Shown here: positions 42,956 to 52,239 of the stretch, piece after piece
How the letters are laid out: each line of letters opens with the position of its first letter
Numbering within the stretch: position 1 is the stretch's first letter
From: Streptomyces mangrovisoli
GTDB lineage: Bacteria > Actinomycetota > Actinomycetes > Streptomycetales > Streptomycetaceae
Assembly (NCBI RefSeq): GCF_000974985.2
Contig: NZ_LAVA02000090.1
Location: 62,001 to 126,000, forward strand
Direction: 5' to 3'
Length of the DNA stretch: 64,000 bases
Position numbers and translations under genes: made by a program
The notes under the pieces: generated by a model
What the model saw: the letters and a program-made list of their open reading frames with translations, nothing else
Database searches by the model: none
Told to the model about the DNA's origin: nothing

Positions 42956-44662
42956 ATGTCCGCCACTACGACGCCGTTCGACGCCGGCAGACCCGAGCCC
43001 GACGCATCGACCGCGAACGCCCGTGGCCCGCTGGCCTGGTTGTACCGTCGCGAACTGACGGACTATCCGCCCACCGGTCGCCGCATGGCGTATCTCGCGA
43101 TCGTGGTCGTCACCACGGTCGTCCTCTACTACATGCTGTACATCCAGTACGCGGTGGCGACGTCGATCATCACGCACTTCGGCATGACGTACCGCTACTT
43201 CATCTGGGTCTCGGTGATCGGCAACGCGATCGGGGCCTTCGCCTCGCTCGTGGCCGGTCTGGCGGACCGCTGGGGCCGGGCGAACCTGGTGGTCTACGGG
43301 CTGCTGATCGCCTCCCTGCTCGTCTTCTTCGGACTGCCGAACGCGGCGAACAAGACCACCTATCTGGTGCTCTTCGCGCTCGTGAGCTTCATCGAGGGCA
43401 TCGTGCTGGTCGCGACCCCCGCGCTGATCAGGGACTTCTCCCCGCAGCTCGGCCGGGCCACCGCGATGGGGTACTGGACGATGGGCCCGGTCATCGGCTC
43501 CCTGGTGGTCACCACCGTCACCAGCAACACCCTCGACAGCGCCACCTGGCAGGACGAACTGCGCTATTCGGCGATCGCCGGGTTCGTCGTGTTCCTCGTC
43601 GCGATCTTCGCGCTGCGCGAGCTGTCCCCCGCGCTGCGCGACCAGATCATGGTGACGCTGCGGGACCGGGCGCTGGTCGAGGCACGCGCCAAGGGGCTGG
43701 ACACCGAGGCGCTGCGGCGCGGCGAGTGGCGGCAGATGATGCGCCTGGACGTGCTGGGCTCGGCCTTCGCCATCGCCGTGTTCCTGCTGCTGTACTACGC
43801 GGCGGTCGGCAACTTCGTCGTCTACTTCTCGACCGTCTTCGGCTACAGCGAGCAGCGCACGAACGCGCTGGCCAACTGGTACTGGGGCGCGAACGCGATC
43901 GCCCTGGTCCTGGTCGGCCTGCTCTCCGACCGGCTGAAGGTACGCAAGCCCTTCATGATCGTCGGCGCGGTCGGCTCGATCGTGGTGACGGCGGTGTTCG
44001 CCACCCGCGCCACCCATCTGACGACCGACTACTACACCTTCGCCTGGCTGTTCGTCGGCATCGGCGTCTTCAGCGGCATCGCCTACGCGCCCTGGATGGC
44101 GAGCTTCACCGAGACGGTCGAGAAGCACAACCCGGCGGCGACCGCGGCGGGTCTGGCGGTGTGGGGATGGACGGTGCGGATCGTCGTCGCCGTCTCCGCG
44201 GCCTTCATCCCGGTGCTGGTCACCTCGGTGACCCCGCTGGTGGAGCACGGCGCCGAGGTCAAGGTCGCCTCGGCGCAGGCGGCGCCCGCGCTGGCCATCG
44301 TCAACGCGCACCCGGACCTGTTCGCCGAACTGAACAAGTACACCGCGGCCGACACCCCGCCCGCGCTGAGCGCCCGCGCCGTCAAGGAGGTCGGCGCGGC
44401 GGACCTCGCCGTGGTGCAGAAGGCGGCACCGCAGCTGAAGGTGCTGCAGGAGTACGGCACCAAGGTGCAGAAGGCGTCGAAGGACGGCCCTGGGCAGTGG
44501 CGCGACTGGTGGTGGATCTGCGTCGGCGGCCAGGTGCTCTTCCTGCCGTTCGTCTTCGTGATGGCGGGCCGCTGGAGCCCGAAGAAGGCGCGCACGGACG
44601 CCGAGGAGCACCAGGCCGCGGTCGACCGCGAACTGGCCTCGCTCGCCGCTGCCGCGGAGTGA
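42956..44662 (+). CDS. MFS transporter
   Basis: This 568-residue carrier has about 12 helices (first near residues 42-64) and the MFS signature GLADRWGRANLVVYG. The long loop between helices 11 and 12 (about 420-500) rich in Lys, Ala and Glu is an unusual extracytoplasmic insert. Substrate is unknown; sequence style is like actinobacterial metabolite carriers rather than drug pumps. Control by the palindrome upstream is likely. It ends at a bidirectional terminator. Confidence 0.9.
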   Translation: MSATTTPFDAGRPEPDASTANARGPLAWLYRRELTDYPPTGRRMAYLAIVVVTTVVLYYMLYIQYAVATSIITHFGMTYRYFIWVSVIGNAIGAFASLVAGLADRWGRANLVVYGLLIASLLVFFGLPNAANKTTYLVLFALVSFIEGIVLVATPALIRDFSPQLGRATAMGYWTMGPVIGSLVVTTVTSNTLDSATWQDELRYSAIAGFVVFLVAIFALRELSPALRDQIMVTLRDRALVEARAKGLDTEALRRGEWRQMMRLDVLGSAFAIAVFLLLYYAAVGNFVVYFSTVFGYSEQRTNALANWYWGANAIALVLVGLLSDRLKVRKPFMIVGAVGSIVVTAVFATRATHLTTDYYTFAWLFVGIGVFSGIAYAPWMASFTETVEKHNPAATAAGLAVWGWTVRIVVAVSAAFIPVLVTSVTPLVEHGAEVKVASAQAAPALAIVNAHPDLFAELNKYTAADTPPALSARAVKEVGAADLAVVQKAAPQLKVLQEYGTKVQKASKDGPGQWRDWWWICVGGQVLFLPFVFVMAGRWSPKKARTDAEEHQAAVDRELASLAAAAE

Positions 44663-44667
44663 GCCGG

Positions 44668-44710
44668 ACCCGTCTCCGGCCGTCTGCAGACGGGACGGCC
44701 GGAGACGGGT
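44668..44710. terminator. Bidirectional terminator between MFS and TPR genes
   Basis: A perfect 17-bp stem (ACCCGTCTCCGGCCGTC at 44668-44684 with 44694-44710) and a 9-base loop lies between the convergent MFS and TPR genes. No T run is present. Confidence 0.85.
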
Positions 44711-44800
44711 ACCTGGTTGCCTTGGGGGCGGTGTGCCGTAGGTGGCACGGGGCGCGGGCTGGCGCCCGGGCCCCCTCTCACCCTCGCGAGAGCCCCGCGG

Positions 44801-47800
44801 CTACCCGTTCCTCTCCATCCCTGTCAGTAGCCGGCGGATCGCCAAAGTGTCGGGATGGTTTTCGCCCAGCAGCCGGCACCGGCGGGACAGCGTGTCCTCG
44901 GCCAGTGCCTGGGCTTCTTCCGCCCGCCCCGACCTGGCCAGGACATAGGCGAGCCGGTGCGCAGCCTTCAGAGTGTCGATGTCGTCGTCGCCCAGGATCC
45001 GCCGACTGAGCTCCAGCGCCTCCGTGCCCAGCTCGCGTGCCTCGTCCCACCGTTCCAGACAGCCCAGGCTGTAGGCGTAGTCGTAGACCGCGCTGATCGT
45101 GCCGGCGTGATCCTCGCCCCACACCCGGCGACTGCGCTCCAGCGTGTCTTCGTCCAACGCAAGAGCCTCCTCCCACCGCTGCTCCTTGGTCAGGGAGTAG
45201 CCCAGGCCGGATGCCCTCCGCAGCGTGTCGGTGTGGTCCTCGCCCAATACCCGCCGACTACGCTCCAGCGTGTCCTCGTCCAACGCCCGGGCCTCCTCCC
45301 ACCGCTCCAGCACACACAGAGTGCTGGCCAAGTGCTCGGCGACGATCAGCGTGTCAGGGTCGTCCTCGCCCCGTACTCGACGCCACTGATCCAGCACATT
45401 CTCGTACAGCGCGCAGGCGCCCTCCGGCCGTTCGAGGCCGACGAGGTCGTTGGCCAAGTTGACCGCGGTGCGAAGGGTTTCGGCGTGATCCTCACCCAGC
45501 ACGCGACGCCTACGGGCCAACGTGTCCTCGTACAGCACGCACGCATCCTCGACCCGCCCCGACCTGCTCAGGAAATAGGCCGTGTTGTGGGCGATGCGCA
45601 GTGTGCCGGGGTCGTCCTCACCCACCACACGCCGCCTGCGCGCCAACGTGTCCTCGTAGAGCGGGCAGGCCTCATCCAACCGGCCCAACTTGCCGAAGAG
45701 ATAAGCGGTGTTGTCGGCGCTGGCCAGCGTGCCGGGGTCGTCCTCACCCAACACACGCCGCCTACGCGCCAACGTGTCCTCGAACAACACACAAGCCTCG
45801 TCCAACCGCTTGAGCCCCAGAAGGCTGTTGGCCATATCCATGGCAGTGCGCAAGGTTTCCGCGTCATCCTCACCCAGCACCTGACGCCTACGGGCCAACG
45901 TGTCCTCGAACAACACACGGGCCTCATCCAACCGCCCCAGGCCCACCAGCTCGTTGGCCAGGTTCGTGGCGGTGCGCAAGGTTTCCGCGTCATCCTCACC
46001 CAGCACGCGACGCCTACGGGCCAACGTGTCCTCGTACAACACGCACGCATCCTCGACCCGCCCCGACCTGCTCAGGAAATAGGCCGTGTTGTGGGCGATG
46101 CGCAGTGTGCCGGGGTCGTCCTCACCCACCACACGCCGCCTGCGCGCCAACGTGTCCTCGTAGAGCATGCGGGCCTCATCGAACCGGCCCAACTTGCCGA
46201 AGAGATAAGCGGTGTTGTCGGCGCTGGTCAGCGTGCCGGGGTCGTCCTCACCCAACACACGCCGCCTTCGCGCCAACGTGTCCTCGAACAGCGCACAGGC
46301 CTCGTCCAACCGCCCCAGGCCGAGAAGGCTGTTGGCCGTGCTCATGGCGGTGCGCAAGGTTTCCGCGTCATCCTCACCCAACACCCGACGCCTACACGCC
46401 AAGGTGTCCCCATAGAGCACACAGGCCTCATCCAACCGCTGCAGGCCCACCAGCTCGTTGGCCAGGTTCGTGGCGGTGCGCAAGGTCTCCGCGTCATCCT
46501 CACCCAGCACCCGACGCCTACGGACCAATGTGTCCTCGTACAGCACGCAGGCTTCCTCGACCCGTCCCAACCTGCTCAGGCAGTACGCCATGTTGTGGGC
46601 GGTGGTCAGTGTGCCAGGGTCGTCCTCACCGAATACACGTCGGCTACGAGCCAACGTGCCTTCGTACAGGGCATGGGCCTCATCCAACCGCCCCACTTCG
46701 TCCAAGTGGTAGGCGGTCCGGTGAGCCGTGCTCAGCGTACGGGCGTCGTCCTCACCCAGTACTCGGCGTCTACGCGCCAGCGTATCCTCGAACAGCACAC
46801 AGGCCTCATCCGACCGCCCCAGCCTCGCCAGGACGCGCGCCAGGTTGGTGGCAGTCCTCAGCGTGCTGGCGTGGTCCTCGCCCAACACCCGGCGTTGGTC
46901 CATCAACACCGCTTCGAGCTGTGGAAGCGCGAGTTCGGCGCTGTCCGTGACTACATACACGCTCCAGGCCAGGTTCGAGCGAATGGTCAGTGTCAGACGG
47001 TGCTCGGGGCCCAGCACCGTCTCGGCTTGGATGTGTACGCGTTCGCACAATTCCTTCGACGCCGCTGGGTTCAGGTCCCAGAGCGCGAGGAAGCTGACGT
47101 GTCCCAGCGAGATGGATTCGGGATGTTCCTCGCCGAGAACACGGCACGCGTCCGCGTAGGCGCTTTCCGCCAGTTCGGCAGCTCCGTTGTGATCTCCGGA
47201 CGACCAAGTGACGCCGGCGTGCCTGCCCCTGATGGCCAACGTCAGGACGTGGTCGTCACCGAGGTGTTCTCTTGCCGTGGTGACCAGCTCGTCGAGCAGT
47301 GTCAATCCGCGCCCGGGTTCGCCCGCGTGTTCGTAGGCGAAGGCTTCCTCCGCGCGAGCGGTGAGAACGGTGGGGTGCCGGGCGCCGAAAGTGCGCTCCA
47401 GGGCGGGGACCAGAAACCTGATCTGTGCGGCTGCCTCGGTTGCGTCTCCCGCGTCGACGAGCGCGGTGGCACTGCCCAGGCGGGCAACCAGGCTGATGGG
47501 GTCGTCGATTCCGGTGACCAGGCGGCGGAAGAGGCGACGGCTGCCGTTGAAGTCGCCGCAGCGCAGGGTCCAGGTTGCCTGACGCAGGAGGGCGAGACGC
47601 GTGAGGGGGTGGTCGGGCACGAGATGCTGCTCGCAGTCACGGGCGAGTTGGGAGGTGAGGTCGCGTGCCTGGCGGACGTCCCCGGCCTCACCGGTCCAGT
47701 AGGCGCAGATGTGCCGGGCTGCCAGCGCTCCTTCCGAGGCCGGTGGGAGTTGTTGTTGGACGGTGTGGAGAAGCTGGTGACCGATGCGTGCGGCTTCTTG

Positions 47801-48316
47801 CGGCAGCCCGGCGTCACGGAGGCTTTCGATGATGCCGGCGAGACGGGCGTGCTGCGGGTGGGGAAGCCATTCGGATGCGGAGAGGTTCAACGCTTCCACC
47901 GCGCCGTCCCAGCCCAGCAGGCCGTCGGCCGGCGCGAACAGGGTCCGTCCCTCTTCCACGGGAGGCGTAGGAGGCTGCTGGGCGACGGGCGTCGCTTCAT
48001 GGAGGCGGTACCAGCGCTGGTACCAACTCTTGTCATTCATCCATGGCCTGGCCGCACGAAGCTCCTCCGACACCAAGGAACGCAGGAAGTGCACGAGGGG
48101 TTTCAGACGGTCCGGGCCGGTACCGACCGCATGATTGATCGAAGTGTCGAGCATCCTCTGGACCGTCGACAGCGGTATCCCGGAGTGCTTCGCTATGGCG
48201 CGCAAAGCCGGAGGCTTCTCCGCGGCCTTGCGCAAGCCCTGCAGATCGCCGCGGAAGGCCAGCCACGAATCCCGCTCGCCGTGTACGGGCCCCTCTTCAC
48301 CAGCTGTGATCGTCAT
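44801..48316 (-). CDS. Large HTH-TPR repeat protein (kinesin-light-chain-type TPRs)
   Basis: This 1171-residue cytoplasmic protein has a short N-terminal helix-turn-helix-like segment (LRAIAKHSGIPLSTVQRML, about residues 38-56), a divergent helical region to about 420, and then about 17 canonical 42-residue TPR units with the consensus RRxxGEDxxxTLrtaxnlA, in the KLC/TPR_12 style. The TPRs should form a long superhelix for protein binding, in the manner of actinobacterial NB-ARC or SARP-like regulators, but no NB-ARC, SARP or effector domain is present. Units 3-12 show a 168-residue higher-order repeat. The ATG at 48316 starts the conserved N-terminus. Function is unknown. Confidence 0.85.
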   Translation of the reverse strand: MTITAGEEGPVHGERDSWLAFRGDLQGLRKAAEKPPALRAIAKHSGIPLSTVQRMLDTSINHAVGTGPDRLKPLVHFLRSLVSEELRAARPWMNDKSWYQRWYRLHEATPVAQQPPTPPVEEGRTLFAPADGLLGWDGAVEALNLSASEWLPHPQHARLAGIIESLRDAGLPQEAARIGHQLLHTVQQQLPPASEGALAARHICAYWTGEAGDVRQARDLTSQLARDCEQHLVPDHPLTRLALLRQATWTLRCGDFNGSRRLFRRLVTGIDDPISLVARLGSATALVDAGDATEAAAQIRFLVPALERTFGARHPTVLTARAEEAFAYEHAGEPGRGLTLLDELVTTAREHLGDDHVLTLAIRGRHAGVTWSSGDHNGAAELAESAYADACRVLGEEHPESISLGHVSFLALWDLNPAASKELCERVHIQAETVLGPEHRLTLTIRSNLAWSVYVVTDSAELALPQLEAVLMDQRRVLGEDHASTLRTATNLARVLARLGRSDEACVLFEDTLARRRRVLGEDDARTLSTAHRTAYHLDEVGRLDEAHALYEGTLARSRRVFGEDDPGTLTTAHNMAYCLSRLGRVEEACVLYEDTLVRRRRVLGEDDAETLRTATNLANELVGLQRLDEACVLYGDTLACRRRVLGEDDAETLRTAMSTANSLLGLGRLDEACALFEDTLARRRRVLGEDDPGTLTSADNTAYLFGKLGRFDEARMLYEDTLARRRRVVGEDDPGTLRIAHNTAYFLSRSGRVEDACVLYEDTLARRRRVLGEDDAETLRTATNLANELVGLGRLDEARVLFEDTLARRRQVLGEDDAETLRTAMDMANSLLGLKRLDEACVLFEDTLARRRRVLGEDDPGTLASADNTAYLFGKLGRLDEACPLYEDTLARRRRVVGEDDPGTLRIAHNTAYFLSRSGRVEDACVLYEDTLARRRRVLGEDHAETLRTAVNLANDLVGLERPEGACALYENVLDQWRRVRGEDDPDTLIVAEHLASTLCVLERWEEARALDEDTLERSRRVLGEDHTDTLRRASGLGYSLTKEQRWEEALALDEDTLERSRRVWGEDHAGTISAVYDYAYSLGCLERWDEARELGTEALELSRRILGDDDIDTLKAAHRLAYVLARSGRAEEAQALAEDTLSRRCRLLGENHPDTLAIRRLLTGMERNG
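45378..46640 (-). repeat. 504-bp higher-order repeat inside the TPR gene
   Basis: A block of four TPR units (168 codons, 504 bp) occurs about two and a half times in tandem. For example ACGCGACGCCTACGGGCC is found at 45501 and 46005, with a diverged third copy at 46509, each exactly 504 bases apart. Neighbouring single 126-bp units are much less alike than units four positions apart, so whole four-unit blocks were duplicated. Confidence 0.9.
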
Positions 48317-48542
48317 ACCCGCCCCCCGATCCGGCGTCCGTCCCGAACACCGTCGGCGGCGTCCTGGACAGCCTTTGCCCGAACTATGGTGACGTACCGG
48401 ACACGCATACAGGGCGTCCTGGTCCGAATTGCCGTACCGGACACGGTCGATGACACGCATGGGACAGGCAGGGTGGTGCTCTCGACAGCCGTCACCCGCT
48501 GCTTCAGGGGTACGGCCGCCCGTGACGATCCGGGAGGTCACC
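48317..48542. other. Divergent intergenic region
   Basis: These 226 bases separate the TPR gene and a small membrane-protein gene and must hold promoters for both. I see no strong inverted repeat. GGGAGG at about 48533-48538 is the ribosome binding site of the rightward gene. Confidence 0.4.
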
Positions 48543-48758
48543 ATGCCCACGCCCCGCCGCCGCTCCGATCCCGACCGCGTCCCGTCCGGTCGGCGCCTGG
48601 CGGACAAGGTCGTCGACCTTGTCGGGCTGCTGGCACTGCTGCTCGGCGCGGCCGTGGTCTACCGCGTGACGGGTCCGGGAGCGTTCACCGGGGTCCTGGG
48701 CGGAGTCACGGCCCTGTACGCCCTCCTCCAGGGCGGTCGCGGCAATCGTCGCCGGTAG
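48543..48758 (+). CDS. Small membrane protein, unknown function
   Basis: This 71-residue protein has a basic N-terminus (RRRSDPDRVPSGRR) and two short hydrophobic segments (about 25-42 and 46-62) and ends GRGNRRR. It starts at an ATG five bases after GGAGG. Codon bias is normal for the window. No family is recognised. A second small membrane protein of the same length is convergent at 48835-49050. Confidence 0.65.
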   Translation: MPTPRRRSDPDRVPSGRRLADKVVDLVGLLALLLGAAVVYRVTGPGAFTGVLGGVTALYALLQGGRGNRRR

Positions 48759-48834
48759 GGTCCGCGAACGCAGGCACCGTGACGCCTCTGCGGACCATCG
48801 CCACGGCGTTGCCGGCCCCACTCAAGGACCACCG

Positions 48835-49050
48835 TCAGCGGCCCATTCGGCGCTGCTCGTCGAACCGGCGCAGCACCCGCACCAGACGCCACAGTCCAGC
48901 CGCCCCTGCGAGCAACGCACCTCCGACCGACACGCCCTTCCTCGCTGAACCAGAGACGCCAAAGGCCAGCGCGGGAGTCAGAACGACCGCGAAGACCGCC
49001 GCGGCCAGCGCGACGGCGGTCACCAGTGCGAAGACAATCTCCACCGTCAT
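48835..49050 (-). CDS. Small membrane protein, unknown function
   Basis: This 71-residue protein has a long N-terminal transmembrane helix (about residues 3-26), a second hydrophobic stretch (about 38-50), and a basic C-terminus (RVLRRFDEQRRMGR). The ATG at 49050 follows AAGGA; 13 further codons upstream in frame are unlikely. No family is recognised. Confidence 0.62.
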   Translation of the reverse strand: MTVEIVFALVTAVALAAAVFAVVLTPALAFGVSGSARKGVSVGGALLAGAAGLWRLVRVLRRFDEQRRMGR

Positions 49051-49214
49051 CGCATCCTTCTCCCACCGCGACTCACGCCCCATGTCCATGCCGCAAGTCT
49101 GGCATCGCGGTCACGTCTCGGAGCCGGCTGGTGGCCGGCAGGTCCCGGCGCGCTTCGGCGGACCAGAGCGGGGGGAAAGACGGACAGGCCCAGCGGCCAC
49201 GAGAGCCAGGCGCT

Positions 49215-49515
49215 TCATCCGGCGCCCAATGCCTCCCAGCGGAGCGAATCGGGAGCGAAGTACACCATCTCGCCGGGCCCGTCAGGACGTCCCGCCGCGC
49301 CGGGGTCCGCGTTGTTCACGGCGAAGACGCCGCCCAGCACGTCGTAGGCCACGACCAGGCCGCCGTCGGGTCGCCGGGCGGCGTCGGGGCCGACCGGGAA
49401 CCGATTGACGGTCGCCAGGCCGGGGAGGGCTCCCGGGGTGACCGGTGTCGAGCTCCTGTTGCAGCACGGGCCACGCCGGGTCGTCGACCTCGATCAGCTC
49501 GGACAGATCACGCAC
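49215..49515 (-). pseudogene. DUF2625-like gene remnant
   Basis: The GTG at 49515 starts a typical DUF2625 N-terminus (RDLSELIEVDDPAWPVLQQEL). After about 24 codons the frame is lost, and a second frame encodes LPGLATVNRFPVGPDAAR, then LVVAYDVLGGVFAVNNADPGA and GEMVYFAPDSLRWEALGAG before a stop at 49215. The segment between the two pieces (about 45 residues) and the C-terminal third are missing, so this is a remnant with at least one deletion. Confidence 0.7.
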
Positions 49516-49823
49516 CGCCGCGTCCTCGCACCAGCCTCACGCATCGTGCACCATCGGTGTCCCGCCCGTGGATGGTGCAAGACGTCGCACGCCGGAAGCG
49601 AATATCTGCAGTCGCGACAGGAGATATCCGCGCGGGTCTCGACCATTATTTTTGTGGCCGCGACCGGTACGGAATTGTTCCCTCTCCGTGATCGACATCG
49701 ACGTGATAGTGTCGTCATCAGTTGCAGTTGTGGTTGCCAAGGTTTTTTCCGACGGTCGATCATCGCGGCGACACGGAATACGCACACGGCGTGTTCCTGA
49801 CACCGTCTCCGAAGGAGAAACAA
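49516..49823. other. AT-richer leader region of the cspA-like gene
   Basis: About 300 non-coding bases precede the cold-shock gene. The part from about 49610 on has unusually low GC for this window, with runs such as ATTATTTTTGTGG and AAGGTTTTTTCC. A long, structured 5' leader is usual for cold-shock genes and may regulate translation. I did not find a clear promoter pair. Confidence 0.45.
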
Positions 49824-50027
49824 ATGGCTACCGGCACCGTGAAGTGGTTCAACTCGGAAAAGGGCTTCGGCTTCATCGAGCAGGACGGCGGCGGCCCCGA
49901 CGTCTTCGCCCACTACTCGAACATCGCCAGCCAGGGCTTCCGCGAGCTGCAGGAGGGCCAGAAGGTGTCCTTCGACATCGCCCAGGGCCAGAAGGGCCCG
50001 ACGGCCGAGAACATCGTCTCCGTCTGA
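49824..50027 (+). CDS. Cold-shock protein, CspA family
   Basis: This 67-residue OB-fold protein carries KGFGFI and DVFAHYS RNA-binding motifs. GAAGGAG lies close before the ATG. It is followed by a hairpin and then by a DEAD-box RNA helicase, a common pairing for RNA remodelling under cold stress. It is about 75% identical by eye to the copy at 30502-30705. Confidence 0.96.
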   Translation: MATGTVKWFNSEKGFGFIEQDGGGPDVFAHYSNIASQGFRELQEGQKVSFDIAQGQKGPTAENIVSV

Positions 50028-50058
50028 CGCAGCCACGCGCAACGCGTACTTCGCAGCT

Positions 50059-50098
50059 GGGGCCCGCACCTGGAGGTGCGGGCCCCGGCTCGCTTCGT
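50059..50098 (+). terminator. Terminator or attenuator after the cspA-like gene
   Basis: A 13-bp stem GGGGCCCGCACCT (50059-50071 with 50074-50086) with a very short loop is followed by a T run at about 50096-50100. It lies between the cold-shock and helicase genes; partial read-through would allow joint expression. Confidence 0.82.
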
Positions 50099-50207
50099 TT
50101 TCAGGGCTGTTCCGCCCTGCATTTCCCGGCCCGTTCTCGCGATTCCTGCGCTGCCCATTTCGCTGCGGAAATTCCTTGATACGCGCCCGCATCGAGGAAG
50201 GTTCCCC

Positions 50208-51641
50208 GTGAACCGCAACCGCCCCACTCGTTCACGCGCCACGGGCGCCACCGGCGCCAGTCGCGCCTCCAGCCGATTCGCGGACCGCTCCGTCGCGAAC
50301 CGCTCCGGCGGTCCCCGAAAGCGACAGGCCCCGCCCAGCGAGTTCGCGCTGCCGGAAACGGTCACGCCCGCACTGCCCGCCGTCGAGTCGTTCGCCGATC
50401 TCGCCATGCCGAAGGCGTTGCTGACCACACTCGGCCGGGAAGGGGTGACCGTACCGTTCCCCATCCAGGCGGCGACACTGCCGAACGCGCTGGCCGGCCG
50501 TGACGTGCTCGGCCGGGGCCGCACCGGGTCGGGCAAGACGCTGGCCTTCGGCCTGTCGGTGCTCGCCCGCACGGCGGGCCGACACGCCGAACCGCGCCGC
50601 CCCCTGGCCCTGATCCTCGTCCCCACCCGCGAACTGGCCCAGCAGGTCACCGACGCGCTCACGCCCTACGCCCGCCCCGTGCGGCTGCGGCTCGTCACGG
50701 TCGTCGGCGGCATGCCGCTGGGCCGGCAGGCCAGTGCGCTGCGCGGCGGCGCCGAGGTGGTCGTCGCCACGCCAGGGCGGCTCAAGGACCTCATCGACCG
50801 GGGCGACTGCCTCCTCGACGACGTCGGCGTCACCGTGCTCGACGAGGCCGACCAGATGACCGACATGGGCTTCATGCCCCAGGTCACCGCCCTCCTCGGC
50901 CTGGTGCGTCCGGAGGGTCAGCGGATGCTGTTCTCCGCCACCCTGGACCGCAATGTCGATCTGCTGGTGCGCCGCTACCTGACCGATCCGGTCGTCCACT
51001 CGGTCGACCCGTCGGCCGGCGCCGTCAGCACGATGGAGCACCACGTACTCCACGTGCACCACGCGGACAAGCACCGCACCATCACGGAGATCGCCGCCAG
51101 GGACGGCCGGGTCATCATGTTCCTGGACACCAAGCACGACGTGGACCGGCTGACCGAGCACCTGCTCAGCAGCGGTGTCCGCGCCGCGGCCCTGCACGGT
51201 GGCAGGTCCCAGCCGCAGCGCACCCGGACCCTGGCCCAGTTCAAGGACGGCCACGTCACCGTCCTGGTGGCCACCAACGTCGCGGCCCGCGGCATCCACA
51301 TCGACAACCTCGACCTGGTCGTCAACGTCGATCCGCCCTCCGACCACAAGGACTACCTGCACCGCGGCGGACGCACCGCCCGTGCCGGCGAGTCCGGCCG
51401 GGTCGTCACCCTCGTGACCCCCGGTCAGCGCCGCGGCGTCACCCGGCTGATGTCGTCGGCCGGGATCACCCCGCACATCACGCCGGTCCACTCGGGCGGG
51501 CCGGAACTGAGCCGGATCACGGGCGCGCAGGCGCCCTCCGGTGTTCCCGTGGTGATCAGCGCGCCGGTCGTGGAGCGCCCGCGCCGCACGCCTTCGCGGT
51601 CCCGGAGCCGCCGCTCGGCCGTTCGGTCGCCGCGCGGATGA
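50208..51641 (+). CDS. DEAD-box RNA helicase
   Basis: This 477-residue enzyme has all core helicase motifs: Q motif (TVPFPIQAATLP), Walker A GRTGSGKT, PTRELAQQ, TPGRL, DEAD in VLDEADQM, SAT in LFSATLD, and the second-domain motifs ARGIHIDNLDLVVN and HRGGRTARAG. The N-terminus (to about 50) and C-terminus (after 440) are basic, Arg/Ser-rich and disordered, which helps RNA binding. The GTG at 50208 is six bases after GAGGAAGG. Confidence 0.95.
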   Translation: MNRNRPTRSRATGATGASRASSRFADRSVANRSGGPRKRQAPPSEFALPETVTPALPAVESFADLAMPKALLTTLGREGVTVPFPIQAATLPNALAGRDVLGRGRTGSGKTLAFGLSVLARTAGRHAEPRRPLALILVPTRELAQQVTDALTPYARPVRLRLVTVVGGMPLGRQASALRGGAEVVVATPGRLKDLIDRGDCLLDDVGVTVLDEADQMTDMGFMPQVTALLGLVRPEGQRMLFSATLDRNVDLLVRRYLTDPVVHSVDPSAGAVSTMEHHVLHVHHADKHRTITEIAARDGRVIMFLDTKHDVDRLTEHLLSSGVRAAALHGGRSQPQRTRTLAQFKDGHVTVLVATNVAARGIHIDNLDLVVNVDPPSDHKDYLHRGGRTARAGESGRVVTLVTPGQRRGVTRLMSSAGITPHITPVHSGGPELSRITGAQAPSGVPVVISAPVVERPRRTPSRSRSRRSAVRSPRG

Positions 51642-51780
51642 TCGCGCCGGACCAGCACGGACCGCGGAGCGGGTGGCCGTCCTCGTAGCGTCTCGCTTCG
51701 CCGACGCGTGCGGCGCCGCGCGGCCGGAGGCCGGCTCGACGGTGGAAACCGCCGAGCCCCCGATGGTGTTGAATCTCTAC

Positions 51781-51812
51781 GGGGCCCCGGTGCCGAACGG
51801 CGCCGGGGCCCC
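51781..51812. terminator. Hairpin terminator after the helicase gene
   Basis: A 14-bp stem with one G.T pair (GGGGCCCCGGTGCC at 51781-51794 with 51799-51812) and a GAAC loop lies between the helicase gene and the MerR-type gene. The 139 bases from the helicase stop to this hairpin show no gene. Confidence 0.75.
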
Positions 51813-51838
51813 TGGACGCGCTGCACGACGAGGGTGAC

Positions 51839-52225
51839 ATGACATCGGACAACCCATCGGACAACCCGCTCAATGATCGGCTGGACGACGACGACTACCC
51901 CGCCTACACGATGGGCCGGGCCGCCGAGATGCTCGGTACCACCCCGGCCTTCCTCCGCGCCATCGGTGAGGCCCGGCTGATCACTCCGCTCCGCTCGGAG
52001 GGCGGCCATCGCCGCTACTCCCGCTACCAGCTGCGGATCGCCGCCCGCGCCCGCGAGCTCGTGGACAAGGGGGCCCCGATCGACGCGGCGTGCCGCATCG
52101 TCATCCTCGAGGACCAGCTCCAGGAAGCGCAGCGCATCAACGCGGAGTACCGCCGCGCCGCCGGCGAGAAGAGCGGTGACACCAAGGAGAACGCCGACGG
52201 CGAGGACGGTCGCGACTCCGGCTGA
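51839..52225 (+). CDS. MerR-type transcriptional regulator (short)
   Basis: This 128-residue protein has a MerR winged-helix at about 22-90: YTMGRAAEMLGTTPAFLRAIGEARLITPLRSEGGHRRYSRYQLRI. The rest is a short helix and an acidic, disordered tail. It lacks a recognisable effector domain, like several short Streptomyces MerR proteins. The ATG follows AGGGTG. Its target is unknown; a convergent terminator follows. Confidence 0.88.
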   Translation: MTSDNPSDNPLNDRLDDDDYPAYTMGRAAEMLGTTPAFLRAIGEARLITPLRSEGGHRRYSRYQLRIAARARELVDKGAPIDAACRIVILEDQLQEAQRINAEYRRAAGEKSGDTKENADGEDGRDSG

Positions 52226-52239
52226 GACCACGCTCTGTT

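Noticed and set aside
45378-46640. CRISPR-like regular repeats
   Set aside because: The repeats are 126 and 504 bp, contain no unique spacers and translate into TPR units.
44855-49408. A 1517-codon open frame on the plus strand antisense to the TPR gene
   Set aside because: It mirrors the TPR repeats, has no recognisable domain and wrong codon bias; the minus-strand frame encodes clear TPRs.
49282-49515. A 77-codon gene of its own
   Set aside because: Only the first 24 codons resemble DUF2625; the rest is out of frame relative to the downstream DUF2625 segment, so it is part of a remnant.
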